In this document: positions 1 to 7,692 of the stretch, piece after piece
Layout: each line of letters starts with the position of its first letter
How positions within the stretch are numbered: the first letter of the stretch is position 1
Assembly: GCA_002423025.1 (NCBI GenBank)
Contig: DIUN01000026.1
Coordinates: 57,809 to 121,808, forward strand
Reading direction: 5' to 3'
Origin: Sphingomonadales bacterium UBA6157
GTDB lineage: Bacteria > Pseudomonadota > Alphaproteobacteria > Sphingomonadales > Sphingomonadaceae
Length of the DNA: 64,000 bases
Notes under the pieces: model-generated
Database searches by the model: none
The model's input: only the letters and a program-made list of their open reading frames with translations
Told to the model about the DNA's origin: nothing
Made by a program: the position numbers and the translations under genes

Positions 1-213
1 GGCGCCAGCCTGCAACTCTACCAGGTCCATGCCGTGACGGCTGGCACTGACGCGCAGGCCGAGGTCTCGGTGGTGCTTGCAGAGGACGGCCGTACTGCGC
101 GCGGAACCGGCGCCCATACCGATACGCTGGTGGCCAGCGCCCGGGCCTATGTGAACGCGCTGAACAAGCTGATCGTCAAGCGCGGCCGAAGCGCGCTGGC
201 GGCCGCGGGGTAA
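1..213 (+). CDS. leuA: 2-isopropylmalate synthase, C-terminal fragment (cut by window start)
   Basis: The frame is open from base 1 to a TAA at 211-213 and gives the last 70 residues of the protein. They match the C-terminal regulatory (LeuA dimer) domain of 2-isopropylmalate synthase, with the family-typical stretches GTDAQAEV, GRTARGTGAHTDTLVASA and AYVNALNKL. The full enzyme condenses acetyl-CoA with 2-ketoisovalerate in the first committed step of leucine synthesis, and this domain carries leucine feedback inhibition. The catalytic TIM barrel lies outside the window. The end is well supported; the start cannot be given. Confidence 0.9.
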   Translation, partial: GASLQLYQVHAVTAGTDAQAEVSVVLAEDGRTARGTGAHTDTLVASARAYVNALNKLIVKRGRSALAAAG

Positions 214-249
214 AAGCCGCATTGCCTTTCTTGCTGCTGTCGGCACATC

Positions 250-1806
250 ATGGCCGACAGCAGCTTGAAGGGGCAAGTCGTGAAGTCAGGATTGGTATTG
301 GCCGCGTTGGCCACATTCGCAGCAGCACCCGCAATCGGGCAGACCGCGGAGCAGAATACACGCGCTGCAATCGCGCGAATCGAGGCGCTTAACCCGAGCG
401 TCAATGCCGTTCTGGCTATTGACCCGACAGCGATTGAAGAAGCCCGTGCGCTAGACAGGATGCGCCGCGCTCGTGGCCCGCTGTTCGGCATGCCGCTGCT
501 TATCAAGGACAATATCGAGGCGCGTGGGCCCTTGCCGACTACGGCGGGCAGCCTGGTGCTGAAGGACAATGTGACAGGCCGTGATGCGACGCTGGTGGCG
601 CGGCTGCGCGGCGCCGGCGCTGTCATCCTCGGCAAGACCAACCTTTCCGAATGGGCCAACTTTCGCGGTGACAGCTCGATTTCCGGTTGGAGCGGCCTTG
701 GAGGCCAGGTGCGAAACCCGCATGCGCTCGATCGCACGCCTTGCGGCTCCTCCTCCGGCAGCGGCGCTGCTGTTGCGGCCGGTATGGTCGATGCTGCCAT
801 CGGCACCGAGACCGATGGTTCGGTCACCTGCCCGGCGGCGATCAATGGCATCGTTGGCTTCAAGCCCACTGTCGGCCTGGTCAGCCGCAATCATGTCGTG
901 CCGCTCAGCCATAGCCAGGATACGGCAGGGCCGATGACGCGTGATGTGCGCACCGCGGCCTTGCTGCTCAATGCCATGGCTGGCAGCGATGTGGCAGACG
1001 CGGCGACTGCTGAGGCCGATGCGCGAAAGGTCGATTATGTAGCGGCGCTCCGGCCGGACGCGCTCAAGGGTGCGCGGATCGGCGTGATGCGCTTTGCCAC
1101 GGGCTGGTCCCCAGCCGTTGATGTGGTGTTCGAGCGGGCGCTGGCTGTGCTCAAGGCGCAGGGCGCGGAACTGGTGGATATCGCCAAGCTGCCGATCGAC
1201 CGGCGCAAGATGGGCGATGGCGAACATCAGGTGTTGATCAGCGAGTTCAAGGCCGATCTCAACGCCTATCTCGCTGGCACGCCGGCCAGCGTGAAGACGC
1301 GCACGCTTGCCGAGGCCATTGCCTTCAATACCGCCAATGGCGCGCGTGAACTTGGTCTGTTCGGCCAGGAAACCTTCATCGAGGCCGAGGCCACCAAGGG
1401 CCTTGAAGACCCAGTGTACAAGGAGGCGCGCGCAACCTCCTTGCGGCTGGCTGGCACTGATGGAATCGACGCCATGCTGGCCTCCGCAGGCGTGGTGGCG
1501 CTGGTGCAGCCCACCACCGCGCCGGCCTGGCCGATCGATGCCGTGCATGGTGACCAGGGGCCTGACCGGGGCAGCGCCGGCTCGCTGGCCGCTATTGCTG
1601 GTTACCCGCACCTCACTGTGCCGATGGGCAAGGTGAAGGGCCTTCCCGTCGGGCTCTCCTTCATTGGGGCCAAATGGGACGATGCGCGGATGCTGGCGCT
1701 TGGCCATGGCTATGAGCAGGCTGCCGGCCTCACGGTATTGCCCGGCTTTGCGGCGTCGGTTGAGGAGATGCCCGGCGTGGCGGACTTGCTGGCGCCGCCG
1801 CGCTAG
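250..1806 (+). CDS. Secreted amidase-signature family amidase
   Basis: This is a 518-residue amidase signature enzyme that hydrolyses amides by a Ser-cisSer-Lys mechanism. K86 in LLIKDN, the GSSSGSG loop at 166-172 and the nucleophile S191 in TDGSVTCPA are all present. A hydrophobic N-terminal segment (about residues 12-30, ending AAAPAIG) looks like a signal peptide, so the enzyme probably acts in the periplasm. That sets it apart from GatA, which is cytoplasmic and comes with gatB and gatC; neither is nearby. The substrate cannot be told from sequence. The gene follows leuA by 36 bp and could be co-transcribed, but no functional link is evident. The ATG at 250 is the only start that keeps the signal peptide. 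Confidence 0.88.
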   Translation: MADSSLKGQVVKSGLVLAALATFAAAPAIGQTAEQNTRAAIARIEALNPSVNAVLAIDPTAIEEARALDRMRRARGPLFGMPLLIKDNIEARGPLPTTAGSLVLKDNVTGRDATLVARLRGAGAVILGKTNLSEWANFRGDSSISGWSGLGGQVRNPHALDRTPCGSSSGSGAAVAAGMVDAAIGTETDGSVTCPAAINGIVGFKPTVGLVSRNHVVPLSHSQDTAGPMTRDVRTAALLLNAMAGSDVADAATAEADARKVDYVAALRPDALKGARIGVMRFATGWSPAVDVVFERALAVLKAQGAELVDIAKLPIDRRKMGDGEHQVLISEFKADLNAYLAGTPASVKTRTLAEAIAFNTANGARELGLFGQETFIEAEATKGLEDPVYKEARATSLRLAGTDGIDAMLASAGVVALVQPTTAPAWPIDAVHGDQGPDRGSAGSLAAIAGYPHLTVPMGKVKGLPVGLSFIGAKWDDARMLALGHGYEQAAGLTVLPGFAASVEEMPGVADLLAPPR

Positions 1807-1992
1807 AGTCGCCCTTGTTCGGGCGGCGCCAACGCCGGCCTGCGGACTCCGCTTGCCTTTGGCGCGCGGTTCATCCATAGGCCGCGCCTCGACAAATGCC
1901 GGGGCCGGTCCCCGGTGTTCGTCGTTTTGGAAGCAAGCCGGAGGGGCGCTCGCATGGTGCGGCGTCAGCGATCGGCAGAGGAGTGATGACGC
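1807..1992 (+). promoter_or_regulatory. Leader of the rpsF operon with hairpins
   Basis: This is 186 bp without a credible gene ahead of the ribosomal protein operon. It contains a perfect 6-bp hairpin at 1899-1915 (CCGGGG, loop CCGGT, CCCCGG) and a G+C-rich partial stem from 1861-1888. A purine-rich ribosome binding site (GAGGAG) sits shortly before the rpsF ATG. Leaders of rpsF operons in several phyla bind the S6:S18 dimer for feedback control, so this leader is a candidate for such an element. I did not establish a match to that motif, and the regulatory role is inference from position. Confidence 0.35.
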
Positions 1993-2451
1993 ATGCCATT
2001 TTATGAGCATGTCTTTCTCGCGCGACAGGACCTGGCGACAGCCCAGGTCGAAGCGCTAACGGAAGGCTTTACGAAAGTTCTGGCGGAGGGCAACGGCACC
2101 GTTGCTGTCCAGGAATATTGGGGCCTTCGCAGCCTCGCTTACCGCATCGCGAAGAACCGCAAGGCACATTATGTGATGCTGACCATCGACGCTCCGGCGC
2201 CGGCGGTTGCCGAGCTTGAGCGCCAGGTTGCGCTCAACGAAGATATCATTCGCTACATGACGGTTCGCATCGAAGCGCTGCCGACCGAGCCCAGCGCCAT
2301 GCTGAAGCGCGGTGAGCGCGAGCGTGAGCGCGGCGACCGTGATGGTGGCATGCGCCCCGATCGTGGTGACCGCGGCGACCGTGGTGATCGTGGTGACCGC
2401 CCGCGCGGTGGTGACCGTGGCGATCGCGCTCCGCGCCCGTTCGCCGGTTGA
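1993..2451 (+). CDS. rpsF: 30S ribosomal protein S6 with long Arg/Gly/Asp-rich tail
   Basis: S6 binds S18 and 16S rRNA in the platform of the small subunit. Residues 1-100 carry the family fold, including MPFYEHVFLARQDL, the EYWGLRSLAYRIAKNRKAHY strand-turn region and VALNEDIIRYMTVR. The remaining roughly 50 residues are a low-complexity tail rich in GDR/RGD units with PRGG and APRPF, longer than the modest acidic or basic tails of most S6 proteins. The gene starts the rpsF-rpsR-rplI operon, with 14 bp to rpsR. The ATG is chosen because of the preceding GAGGAG and the conserved MPFYEH start. Confidence 0.97.
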   Translation: MPFYEHVFLARQDLATAQVEALTEGFTKVLAEGNGTVAVQEYWGLRSLAYRIAKNRKAHYVMLTIDAPAPAVAELERQVALNEDIIRYMTVRIEALPTEPSAMLKRGERERERGDRDGGMRPDRGDRGDRGDRGDRPRGGDRGDRAPRPFAG

Positions 2452-2465
2452 GGAAAGGATAGATC

Positions 2466-2690
2466 ATGGGACGTCCCTTTTTCCGCCGTCGCAAGAGCTG
2501 CCCGTTCTCGGGAGCCAATGCGCCAATCATCGACTACAAGGACGTGCGCCTGCTGCAGGGCTTCGTGTCCGAGCGCGGCAAGATCGTGCCGTCGCGCATT
2601 ACTGCCGTTTCCGGCAAGAAGCAGCGTGAGCTGGCCCAGGCCATCAAGCGCGCTCGCCATCTGGGCCTGCTGCCCTACCTCGTGAAGTAG
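2466..2690 (+). CDS. rpsR: 30S ribosomal protein S18
   Basis: A 74-residue protein of normal length for S18, which pairs with S6 on the small-subunit platform. Diagnostic segments are RRRKSCPFSG, IDYKDVRLLQGFVSERGKIVPSRIT and the basic C-terminus QRELAQAIKRARHLGLLPY. An AGGAAAGGA purine run lies just upstream of its ATG. It lies between rpsF and rplI (12-bp gap) in the usual order, so co-transcription is expected. Confidence 0.98.
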   Translation: MGRPFFRRRKSCPFSGANAPIIDYKDVRLLQGFVSERGKIVPSRITAVSGKKQRELAQAIKRARHLGLLPYLVK

Positions 2691-2701
2691 GAGACGATAC
2701 A

Positions 2702-3310
2702 ATGGAAGTCATCCTGCTCGAGCGCGTTGAAAAGCTTGGTGTCATTGGCGATGTCGTCAATGTGAAGCCCGGCTTTGCGCGCAACTTCCTGCTGCCGCGT
2801 GGCAAGGCCCTGCGTGCATCGGAAGCCAACAAGAAGAAGTTCGAAGCTGATCGTGCCCGCATCGAAGCGGACAACGCCAAGCGCCGCGATATCGCGCGTG
2901 CCGAAGCCAAGGATGTGGACGGCGTCACCGTCGTCATGATCCGCCAGGCTTCCAACACCGGCCAGCTTTATGGTTCGGTTGCGGCACGTGATCTGTCCGA
3001 CGCACTGACGGCTGGTGGCCACAAGGTTGCCAAGGGCCAGATCGTTCTCGATCGCCCGATCAAGGCTCTGGGCATTCATGACGTGAAGGTTGCTCTGCAT
3101 CCGGAAGTCATCGTGATGTGCAAGGTCAACATTGCCCGCTCGCCGGAAGAAGCCGAGCTGCAGGCAAAGGGCGTCGATGTGACGGCCGACATGTTCGAGC
3201 GTGAGGAAGCGGGCTTCACCGAAGCCTTTGATCCGAACGCCGAGCCTGGTGTGCCGACCGACGAAGCGCCGGCTGAAGAAGCTGCTGCCGAGGCAACCGA
3301 CGAAGCCTGA
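2702..3310 (+). CDS. rplI: 50S ribosomal protein L9
   Basis: L9 binds 23S rRNA near the base of the L1 stalk. The N-terminal domain (MEVILLERVEKLGVIGDVV followed by VKPGFARNFLLPRGKA) is typical. It is followed by a connecting helix rich in K and E and by the C-terminal domain (about residues 75-150). The 202-residue protein is longer than the roughly 150 of E. coli because of an acidic Ala/Glu tail (APAEEAAAEATDEA), common in alphaproteobacterial L9. It is the last gene of the operon; a strong intrinsic terminator begins 22 bp after the stop. Confidence 0.97.
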   Translation: MEVILLERVEKLGVIGDVVNVKPGFARNFLLPRGKALRASEANKKKFEADRARIEADNAKRRDIARAEAKDVDGVTVVMIRQASNTGQLYGSVAARDLSDALTAGGHKVAKGQIVLDRPIKALGIHDVKVALHPEVIVMCKVNIARSPEEAELQAKGVDVTADMFEREEAGFTEAFDPNAEPGVPTDEAPAEEAAAEATDEA

Positions 3311-3331
3311 GGCTCGCCGCAAGGCAAAACG

Positions 3332-3366
3332 AACGGCCGCGCTGCCCAAGGGCAGCGCGGCCGTTT
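3332..3366 (+). terminator. Intrinsic terminator after rplI
   Basis: A perfect 16-bp inverted repeat has arms 3332-3347 (AACGGCCGCGCTGCCC) and 3350-3365, separated by AA, and ends in a short T run (GTTTCG). The stem is very G+C-rich. Its place directly after the last gene of the ribosomal operon fits a rho-independent terminator, although the T tract is short. Confidence 0.85.
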
Positions 3367-3413
3367 CGCGTTTGGGGGTTGACCCTGCGACGCGGAGCCG
3401 TCACTCCGCAGCC

Positions 3414-3704
3414 ATGAGCGAAGAACCAGAAAACCAGACCGAAGCTGCCGCCGAGACCACGCCGGCAATCACCGATACGCCGCCGGACCGTCTTTCGGCC
3501 CAGCCGCGCAGCCAGTTTTATGATGGCGCGCTGCTCGATCGTGGCGTCGGCATCATCTTCGAGGGTGTCGAGCGCCACAATGTCGATGAATATTGCGTCT
3601 CGGAGGGCTGGGTGAAAGTGACAGCCGGCAACAGCCGTGATCGTTACGGCCAGCCGCTGACCATCAAGCTCAAGGGCAAGGTCGAGCCGTTCTTCAAGAG
3701 CTGA
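3414..3704 (+). CDS. DUF3297 family protein
   Basis: A 96-residue cytoplasmic protein of unknown function. It matches the small conserved DUF3297 family through the core PPDRLSAQPRSQFYDGALLD, GVERHNVDEYCVSEGWVKV and the C-terminal LTIKLKGKVEPFF. The family occurs mainly in proteobacteria and has no assigned activity that I know of. The frame stays open upstream, but the ATG at 3414 is preferred because the conserved block begins soon after it and anything earlier would run through the rplI terminator. The last 11 bp overlap the convergent acetyltransferase gene. Confidence 0.85.
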   Translation: MSEEPENQTEAAAETTPAITDTPPDRLSAQPRSQFYDGALLDRGVGIIFEGVERHNVDEYCVSEGWVKVTAGNSRDRYGQPLTIKLKGKVEPFFKS

Positions 3705-4209
3705 GCGGTTTTGCCAGCACCAGCAGCACCAAGGGGCGTTTGCTGGGGCCAGCCTCGGCCGGCAGGGGGCGCGTCTCGCCCGTGACTGCATAGCCGCGCC
3801 GGCCATACCAGGCGATCAACTCCGGGCGCTGCTCCAGAACCGTCATCTCCATGGTGCTTGCACCATAAAGCAGCGCTTGCGCTTCGGCCGCCTCGATCAT
3901 GCGGCGGCCCATCCCTGTTGCCTGCAGGGCAGGGTCTACCGCCAGCTGTCCGAGATAGGCCAACCCGCCACCGCGATGGCTGACCTGCACACAGGCGACC
4001 AGCCCCGCCTCAGCCTCTGCAACCAGCATGCACTGCTCCGAATCGGCGATGATCGCGGCCAGCACGCTGGCGTTGGTGCGTGGGCCGTCAAGCAGATGGG
4101 ATTCGCTTGTCCAGCCAGCTTGCGCCGCCTCGCCGCGGTAGCAGCGCTCGATAAGGGCGTGGAGTTCGGCAATGTCTTCTGCAGACGCGTGGCGGATTGA
4201 GACGGTCAT
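3694..4209 (-). CDS. GNAT family N-acetyltransferase
   Basis: A 171-residue acetyltransferase of the GNAT fold, which moves the acetyl group of acetyl-CoA to an amine. The N-terminus (IRHASAEDIAELHALIERCY), the acetyl-CoA-binding segment LAVDPALQATGMGRRMIEAA (motif A, Q/RxxGxG/A type) and the later ELIAWYGRRGYAVTGE (motif B) are all recognisable. The substrate is unknown. The ATG overlaps the stop of the upstream esterase gene by 4 bp (ATGA), so the two are translationally coupled. It converges with the DUF3297 gene. Confidence 0.87.
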   Translation of the reverse strand: MTVSIRHASAEDIAELHALIERCYRGEAAQAGWTSESHLLDGPRTNASVLAAIIADSEQCMLVAEAEAGLVACVQVSHRGGGLAYLGQLAVDPALQATGMGRRMIEAAEAQALLYGASTMEMTVLEQRPELIAWYGRRGYAVTGETRPLPAEAGPSKRPLVLLVLAKPLSS

Positions 4210-5057
4210 GGCTTTTCCGGTTCTGGCGCTGGGGCATAGAGTTCGCGCAGCGCCTTGGTGGCGGCAGGGTGGTAGATGCTGCTATGTTTCTCGTCTGGAA
4301 ATCGCGTGTAGCGCCATTTCAGAGCGGGCTTGGCATTGGCCTTGAGCGCGGCAACCAGCCTGTCCATGCCTTCCTGCATCGTGCCACCTTCATCAGCGAT
4401 GGAAAGCCAGAGCCGGCGCGGTTGGGGCTTGGCGGCGAGCAATGCCGGCGCCTCGCGTGACAACTGCTGGGCGTTCCACCAGAGGCTGGGGCTGATGGCG
4501 ATGTAGCTGTCAAACGCTTCAGGCTGGCGCAGCGCAGTCTCCACCACGAAGTAGCCGGCCAGTGATTCGCCGATCAGCGCGCTGCTGCCATTGGTGCGGT
4601 AGGCAGCCTCGATGGCTGGCTTCAGTTCGGTTGCGAGGAAGCCGCGGAACTTCGCGGCCTCGCCATGGCTGGGGAAATCGCGCTGCTCGGCGGCATCCTG
4701 CGAGGGGCCGGTGAGTTCACGCCGCCGGTCCCGGCTTTCGATGCCTACCACGATCATCGGTACGGTGACGCCCCACAGGCTCTGCTGGTGCACCAGCCCG
4801 GCGATGTGGAAGAAATCCTGTTCGGCAGCACCACCGTCGAGCAGATAGAGCACCGCATAGCGCGCTTCACCCTCGCCATAGCCGGGCGGCAGCATGACGT
4901 TGATTCGCCGTGTTTCGGCCAGCACGGCTGAGGGCAGGTCGTGCGCGGTGCCGATCACCACCGGGGTGCCCGGCTTTGCAAAGGGGTTTTGCGCGGTGGC
5001 AGGAACCGCTGCCAGCAATGCAAGGGAAAGGGCAACAAGCAGGCGTGGTGCGATCAT
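4206..5057 (-). CDS. Periplasmic esterase D (Fes/Feo-like) alpha/beta hydrolase
   Basis: A 283-residue putative esterase of the esterase-D family. It has a cleavable signal peptide (residues 1-22, ending PATAQ), the strand YAVLYLLDGG, the nucleophile elbow GESLAG and a late histidine in DEKHSSIYHP. Family members hydrolyse siderophore or other carboxylic esters, and this one may be lipid- or ester-scavenging; the substrate is not evident. It is the first gene of a two-gene unit with the GNAT acetyltransferase (4-bp overlap). It is divergent from rarA, with about 60 bp between the starts. Confidence 0.85.
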   Translation of the reverse strand: MIAPRLLVALSLALLAAVPATAQNPFAKPGTPVVIGTAHDLPSAVLAETRRINVMLPPGYGEGEARYAVLYLLDGGAAEQDFFHIAGLVHQQSLWGVTVPMIVVGIESRDRRRELTGPSQDAAEQRDFPSHGEAAKFRGFLATELKPAIEAAYRTNGSSALIGESLAGYFVVETALRQPEAFDSYIAISPSLWWNAQQLSREAPALLAAKPQPRRLWLSIADEGGTMQEGMDRLVAALKANAKPALKWRYTRFPDEKHSSIYHPAATKALRELYAPAPEPEKP

Positions 5058-5118
5058 CGTGACTACCTAGCTGCCGCTGCTTGCCAAGGCCATGGACTTG
5101 GGGCGATGTGGCGCCAGT

Positions 5119-6429
5119 ATGTCTGACTTGTTTGGCTCCCCCGTGTCCGCACCTGCACCCAACGCTCCGCTGGCAGAGCGGCTGCGGCCGCAGAGCCTGG
5201 AAGAGGTGGTCGGGCAAGCGCATCTCACTGGGCCTGAGGGGGCCATTGGCCGCATGGTGGCCGCCGGCGCGCTTTCCAGCCTCATCCTGTGGGGCCCGCC
5301 GGGCACCGGCAAGACCAGCATCGCCCGGCTGCTTGCGGATGCTGTGGGCTTGCGTTTTGTCGGCATATCCGCAGTTTTTTCCGGTGTGGCAGAGTTGAAA
5401 TCGCTGTTTGCCGAGGCGCGGCGGGCGGCGGCAGCCGGCCAGAAGACACTGCTGTTCGTCGATGAGATTCACCGCTTCAATCGCGCCCAGCAAGATGGCT
5501 TCCTGGGTGTGGTCGAGGACGGCACCGTGACGCTGGTCGGCGCCACCACCGAGAATCCCAGCTTCGAGCTCAACGCCGCCATTCTCAGCCGGGCGCAGGT
5601 GCTGATCGTGCGGCGCCTCGATGAGGCGGCGCTGGAGGAGCTCATCGTGCGTGCCGAGGCCGCTCTGGGCCAGGCTCTGCCCGTCACGCCGGAGGCGAGA
5701 GCGGCCCTGGTGGCCGGGGCGGATGGCGATGGGCGATTCTTGCTTGGCCAGGTTGAGCAACTGCTGGCGCTCAAGCTCTCCGAGCCGCTCGATCCTGCTG
5801 CGCTGGCGGCGCTGCTGCATCGGCGGATGGCGGTGTATGACAAGGACCGCGAGGGCCATTATGGCCTGATCTCGGCGCTCCACAAAGCGTTGCGCGGTTC
5901 CGATCCTGATGCCGCGCTTTATTATCTCGAGCGGATGCTGACAGCGGGTGAGGAGCCGCTCTACCTGCTGCGCCGGCTGGTGCGCTTCGCCAGCGAGGAT
6001 ATCGGCATGGCCGATTCCAATGCGCTGGCCGTGACGCTTGCGGCCAAGGACGCCTATGATTTTCTCGGCAGCCCTGAAGGCGAGCTGGCGATCGTCCATG
6101 CCTGCATCTATCTCGCGACAGCGCCCAAATCGAATGCCGCTTATGTTGCGGAAAAAGCCGCGAAAAAGGCCGCCATCGCAACGGGCTCGCTGCCGCCGCC
6201 GCCGCATATCCTCAACGCCCCGACTCGGCTGATGAAGGACCTCGGCTACGGCAAGGGCTATGCCTATGACCATGATGCCGAGGATGGCTTTTCCGGCGCC
6301 GACTATTGGCCGGAGGGCATGACGGCGGAGCATTATTACCGCCCGTCTCCGCGCGGGCACGAGGCGCGCATCGGCGAGAGGTTGGCCGAATGGGCGCGGC
6401 GACGGGCCGCAAAGCGCGAGGGCGGGTGA
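5119..6429 (+). CDS. rarA: Replication-associated recombination protein A (RarA/MgsA AAA+ ATPase)
   Basis: A 436-residue AAA+ ATPase related to clamp-loader and RuvB ATPases; RarA acts at stalled replication forks. N-terminal PLAERLRPQSLEEVVGQ is the family signature. Walker A is GPPGTGKT (59-66), Walker B is LLFVDEIHRF, and sensor 1 is VGATTENPSFELN. The C-terminal MgsA domain is present (DPDAALYYLERMLTAGE, RLVRFASEDIGMAD). The frame is open to 5092, but the ATG at 5119 (MSDLFG) is the conserved start. Its last codons overlap the next gene in a GTGA junction. Confidence 0.95.
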   Translation: MSDLFGSPVSAPAPNAPLAERLRPQSLEEVVGQAHLTGPEGAIGRMVAAGALSSLILWGPPGTGKTSIARLLADAVGLRFVGISAVFSGVAELKSLFAEARRAAAAGQKTLLFVDEIHRFNRAQQDGFLGVVEDGTVTLVGATTENPSFELNAAILSRAQVLIVRRLDEAALEELIVRAEAALGQALPVTPEARAALVAGADGDGRFLLGQVEQLLALKLSEPLDPAALAALLHRRMAVYDKDREGHYGLISALHKALRGSDPDAALYYLERMLTAGEEPLYLLRRLVRFASEDIGMADSNALAVTLAAKDAYDFLGSPEGELAIVHACIYLATAPKSNAAYVAEKAAKKAAIATGSLPPPPHILNAPTRLMKDLGYGKGYAYDHDAEDGFSGADYWPEGMTAEHYYRPSPRGHEARIGERLAEWARRRAAKREGG

Positions 6430-7241
6430 GGTTCACGCGCTTTGTCGGCATCGATTGGTCGGGCGCTATCGGCAGCCGGCACCCCTCCGTGCAGGTGGCG
6501 CTGTGTGAGGCCGGCAGCGAGGCGCCGCAGCTGGTGCTGCCCGTTGGCGGCGTATGGTCCCGCAGCGGGGTGCTGGAGTGGCTTGGCGGCCTCTCCGGTG
6601 ACGTCCTGGTCGGCATGGACGCCGGGTTCGGCTTTGCCGCTGTCCCGGGGTTCCTCGCGCCGGCACGCGAGCTTTGGGCTGAAGTCGAGGCGCTTGCGGC
6701 GGGGGATGCCGATCTGGGTGGCCATGGCTTCATCGCGCATCGGCGGGAGGCGTTCTGGATGGGGCTGGCAGATGGGCCGCGGCACCTGCGGGCGCACCTG
6801 CGGGTAACGGAGCGTGTGTATGCCGCCAGCGGGCTGGGCACCCCCACGTCCAACTTCGTGCTGCTGGGCGCCGCGCAGGTCGGCAAGGCCTCGCTGAGCG
6901 CCATGCGGCTGCTGCACCGCCTTGGCTGGCCGGTATGGCCCTTCGATCCGCTACCTGCCCATGGCCCTGTCATCACGGAGATCTATTGCCAGGCCTTTGC
7001 GCGCATGGCCGGCAACCGGGGCAAGCTGCGGGATAAGCCGGTGCTTGATGCGGCGCTGCGCCACTTCGGCTCGGCGGCGCTGCCGGAGGGGTTTCCGGCG
7101 CAGTTTCCCGATCATGTCGGCGATGCGCTGGTAACGGCGGCCGGCCTGCGCGCCACCGCCGGGCAGCCGCACTGGTGGGCGCCGGAAGCCATGACGGCGG
7201 GCATCGCGAACGTCGAGGGCTGGACCTTCGGCGTCACCTGA
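6426..7241 (+). CDS. Uncharacterised RNase H-fold-like protein coupled to rarA (DUF429-like)
   Basis: A 271-residue protein of unknown function. The N-terminal strand FVGIDWSGA, with an acidic residue at the end of a first beta strand, and VGMDAGFGF resemble RNase H-like folds of the DUF429 type; the similarity is by eye and remote. There is no signal peptide or membrane segment. The GTG at 6426 overlaps the rarA stop (GTGA), so translation is coupled. An earlier in-frame ATG exists at 6306 but would lie deep inside rarA. The coupling suggests a role near DNA repair or fork processing, which is inference only. Confidence 0.75.
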   Translation: MRFTRFVGIDWSGAIGSRHPSVQVALCEAGSEAPQLVLPVGGVWSRSGVLEWLGGLSGDVLVGMDAGFGFAAVPGFLAPARELWAEVEALAAGDADLGGHGFIAHRREAFWMGLADGPRHLRAHLRVTERVYAASGLGTPTSNFVLLGAAQVGKASLSAMRLLHRLGWPVWPFDPLPAHGPVITEIYCQAFARMAGNRGKLRDKPVLDAALRHFGSAALPEGFPAQFPDHVGDALVTAAGLRATAGQPHWWAPEAMTAGIANVEGWTFGVT

Positions 7242-7301
7242 GCCGCGGCCCGTTGCAGTGCTGATTTGGCCGATGGCCGATGCTGCGCTACAGGGGCGGC
7301 A

Positions 7302-7691
7302 ATGCCGACGTTCGTTTCCGTTCCCCCGTTGCTGCTGGTTGCCCTTGGTGGCGGCCTTGGCGCGTGCCTGCGCTACCTTGTGGGCGTGTGGACGTTCCGC
7401 AATCTCGGCCCCGGCCTGCCGTTCGCCACTTGGGGTGTCAATATCCTCGGTGGGCTGGCGATGGGGCTGCTGGCCGGCTGGCTGGCGCGGGTCGACGAAG
7501 GCAGCGAAGGCTTGCGCCTGCTGCTCGGCGTGGGCGTGCTCGGCGGTTTCACGACCTTTTCGGCGTTCAGCCTTGAGCTTTTCAACATGATCAATCGCGG
7601 TGAAATCGGTCTGGCGGCGGCTTATGCTGTCTCATCCGTGGCGGGCAGCGTGCTCGCCGTGTTCACCGGCGTGGCAATATCGAGACTTTAA
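7302..7691 (+). CDS. crcB: Fluoride ion channel CrcB/Fluc
   Basis: A 129-residue four-helix membrane protein of the Fluc/CrcB family, which forms a dual-topology dimer that lets fluoride leave the cell. The family motifs are clear: GGGLGACLRYLVG near the N-terminus, TWGVNILGGLAMG with the conserved Asn, and GVLGGFTTFSAFSLE with the sodium-site and Phe-box residues. The ATG at 7302 is chosen over the frame start at 7266 because the protein then begins at the usual point. The pseudouridine synthase follows after 1 bp. I did not recognise a fluoride riboswitch in the 60 bp upstream. Confidence 0.93.
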   Translation: MPTFVSVPPLLLVALGGGLGACLRYLVGVWTFRNLGPGLPFATWGVNILGGLAMGLLAGWLARVDEGSEGLRLLLGVGVLGGFTTFSAFSLELFNMINRGEIGLAAAYAVSSVAGSVLAVFTGVAISRL

Positions 7692-7692
7692 G

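Noticed and set aside
451..2010. Long open frame on the strand opposite the amidase gene
   Set aside because: It mirrors the codons of a clearly conserved gene; long antisense frames are expected in G+C-rich coding DNA. The translation shows no family motif.
7242..7301. Fluoride riboswitch before crcB
   Set aside because: The 60-bp gap shows no recognisable aptamer pattern.
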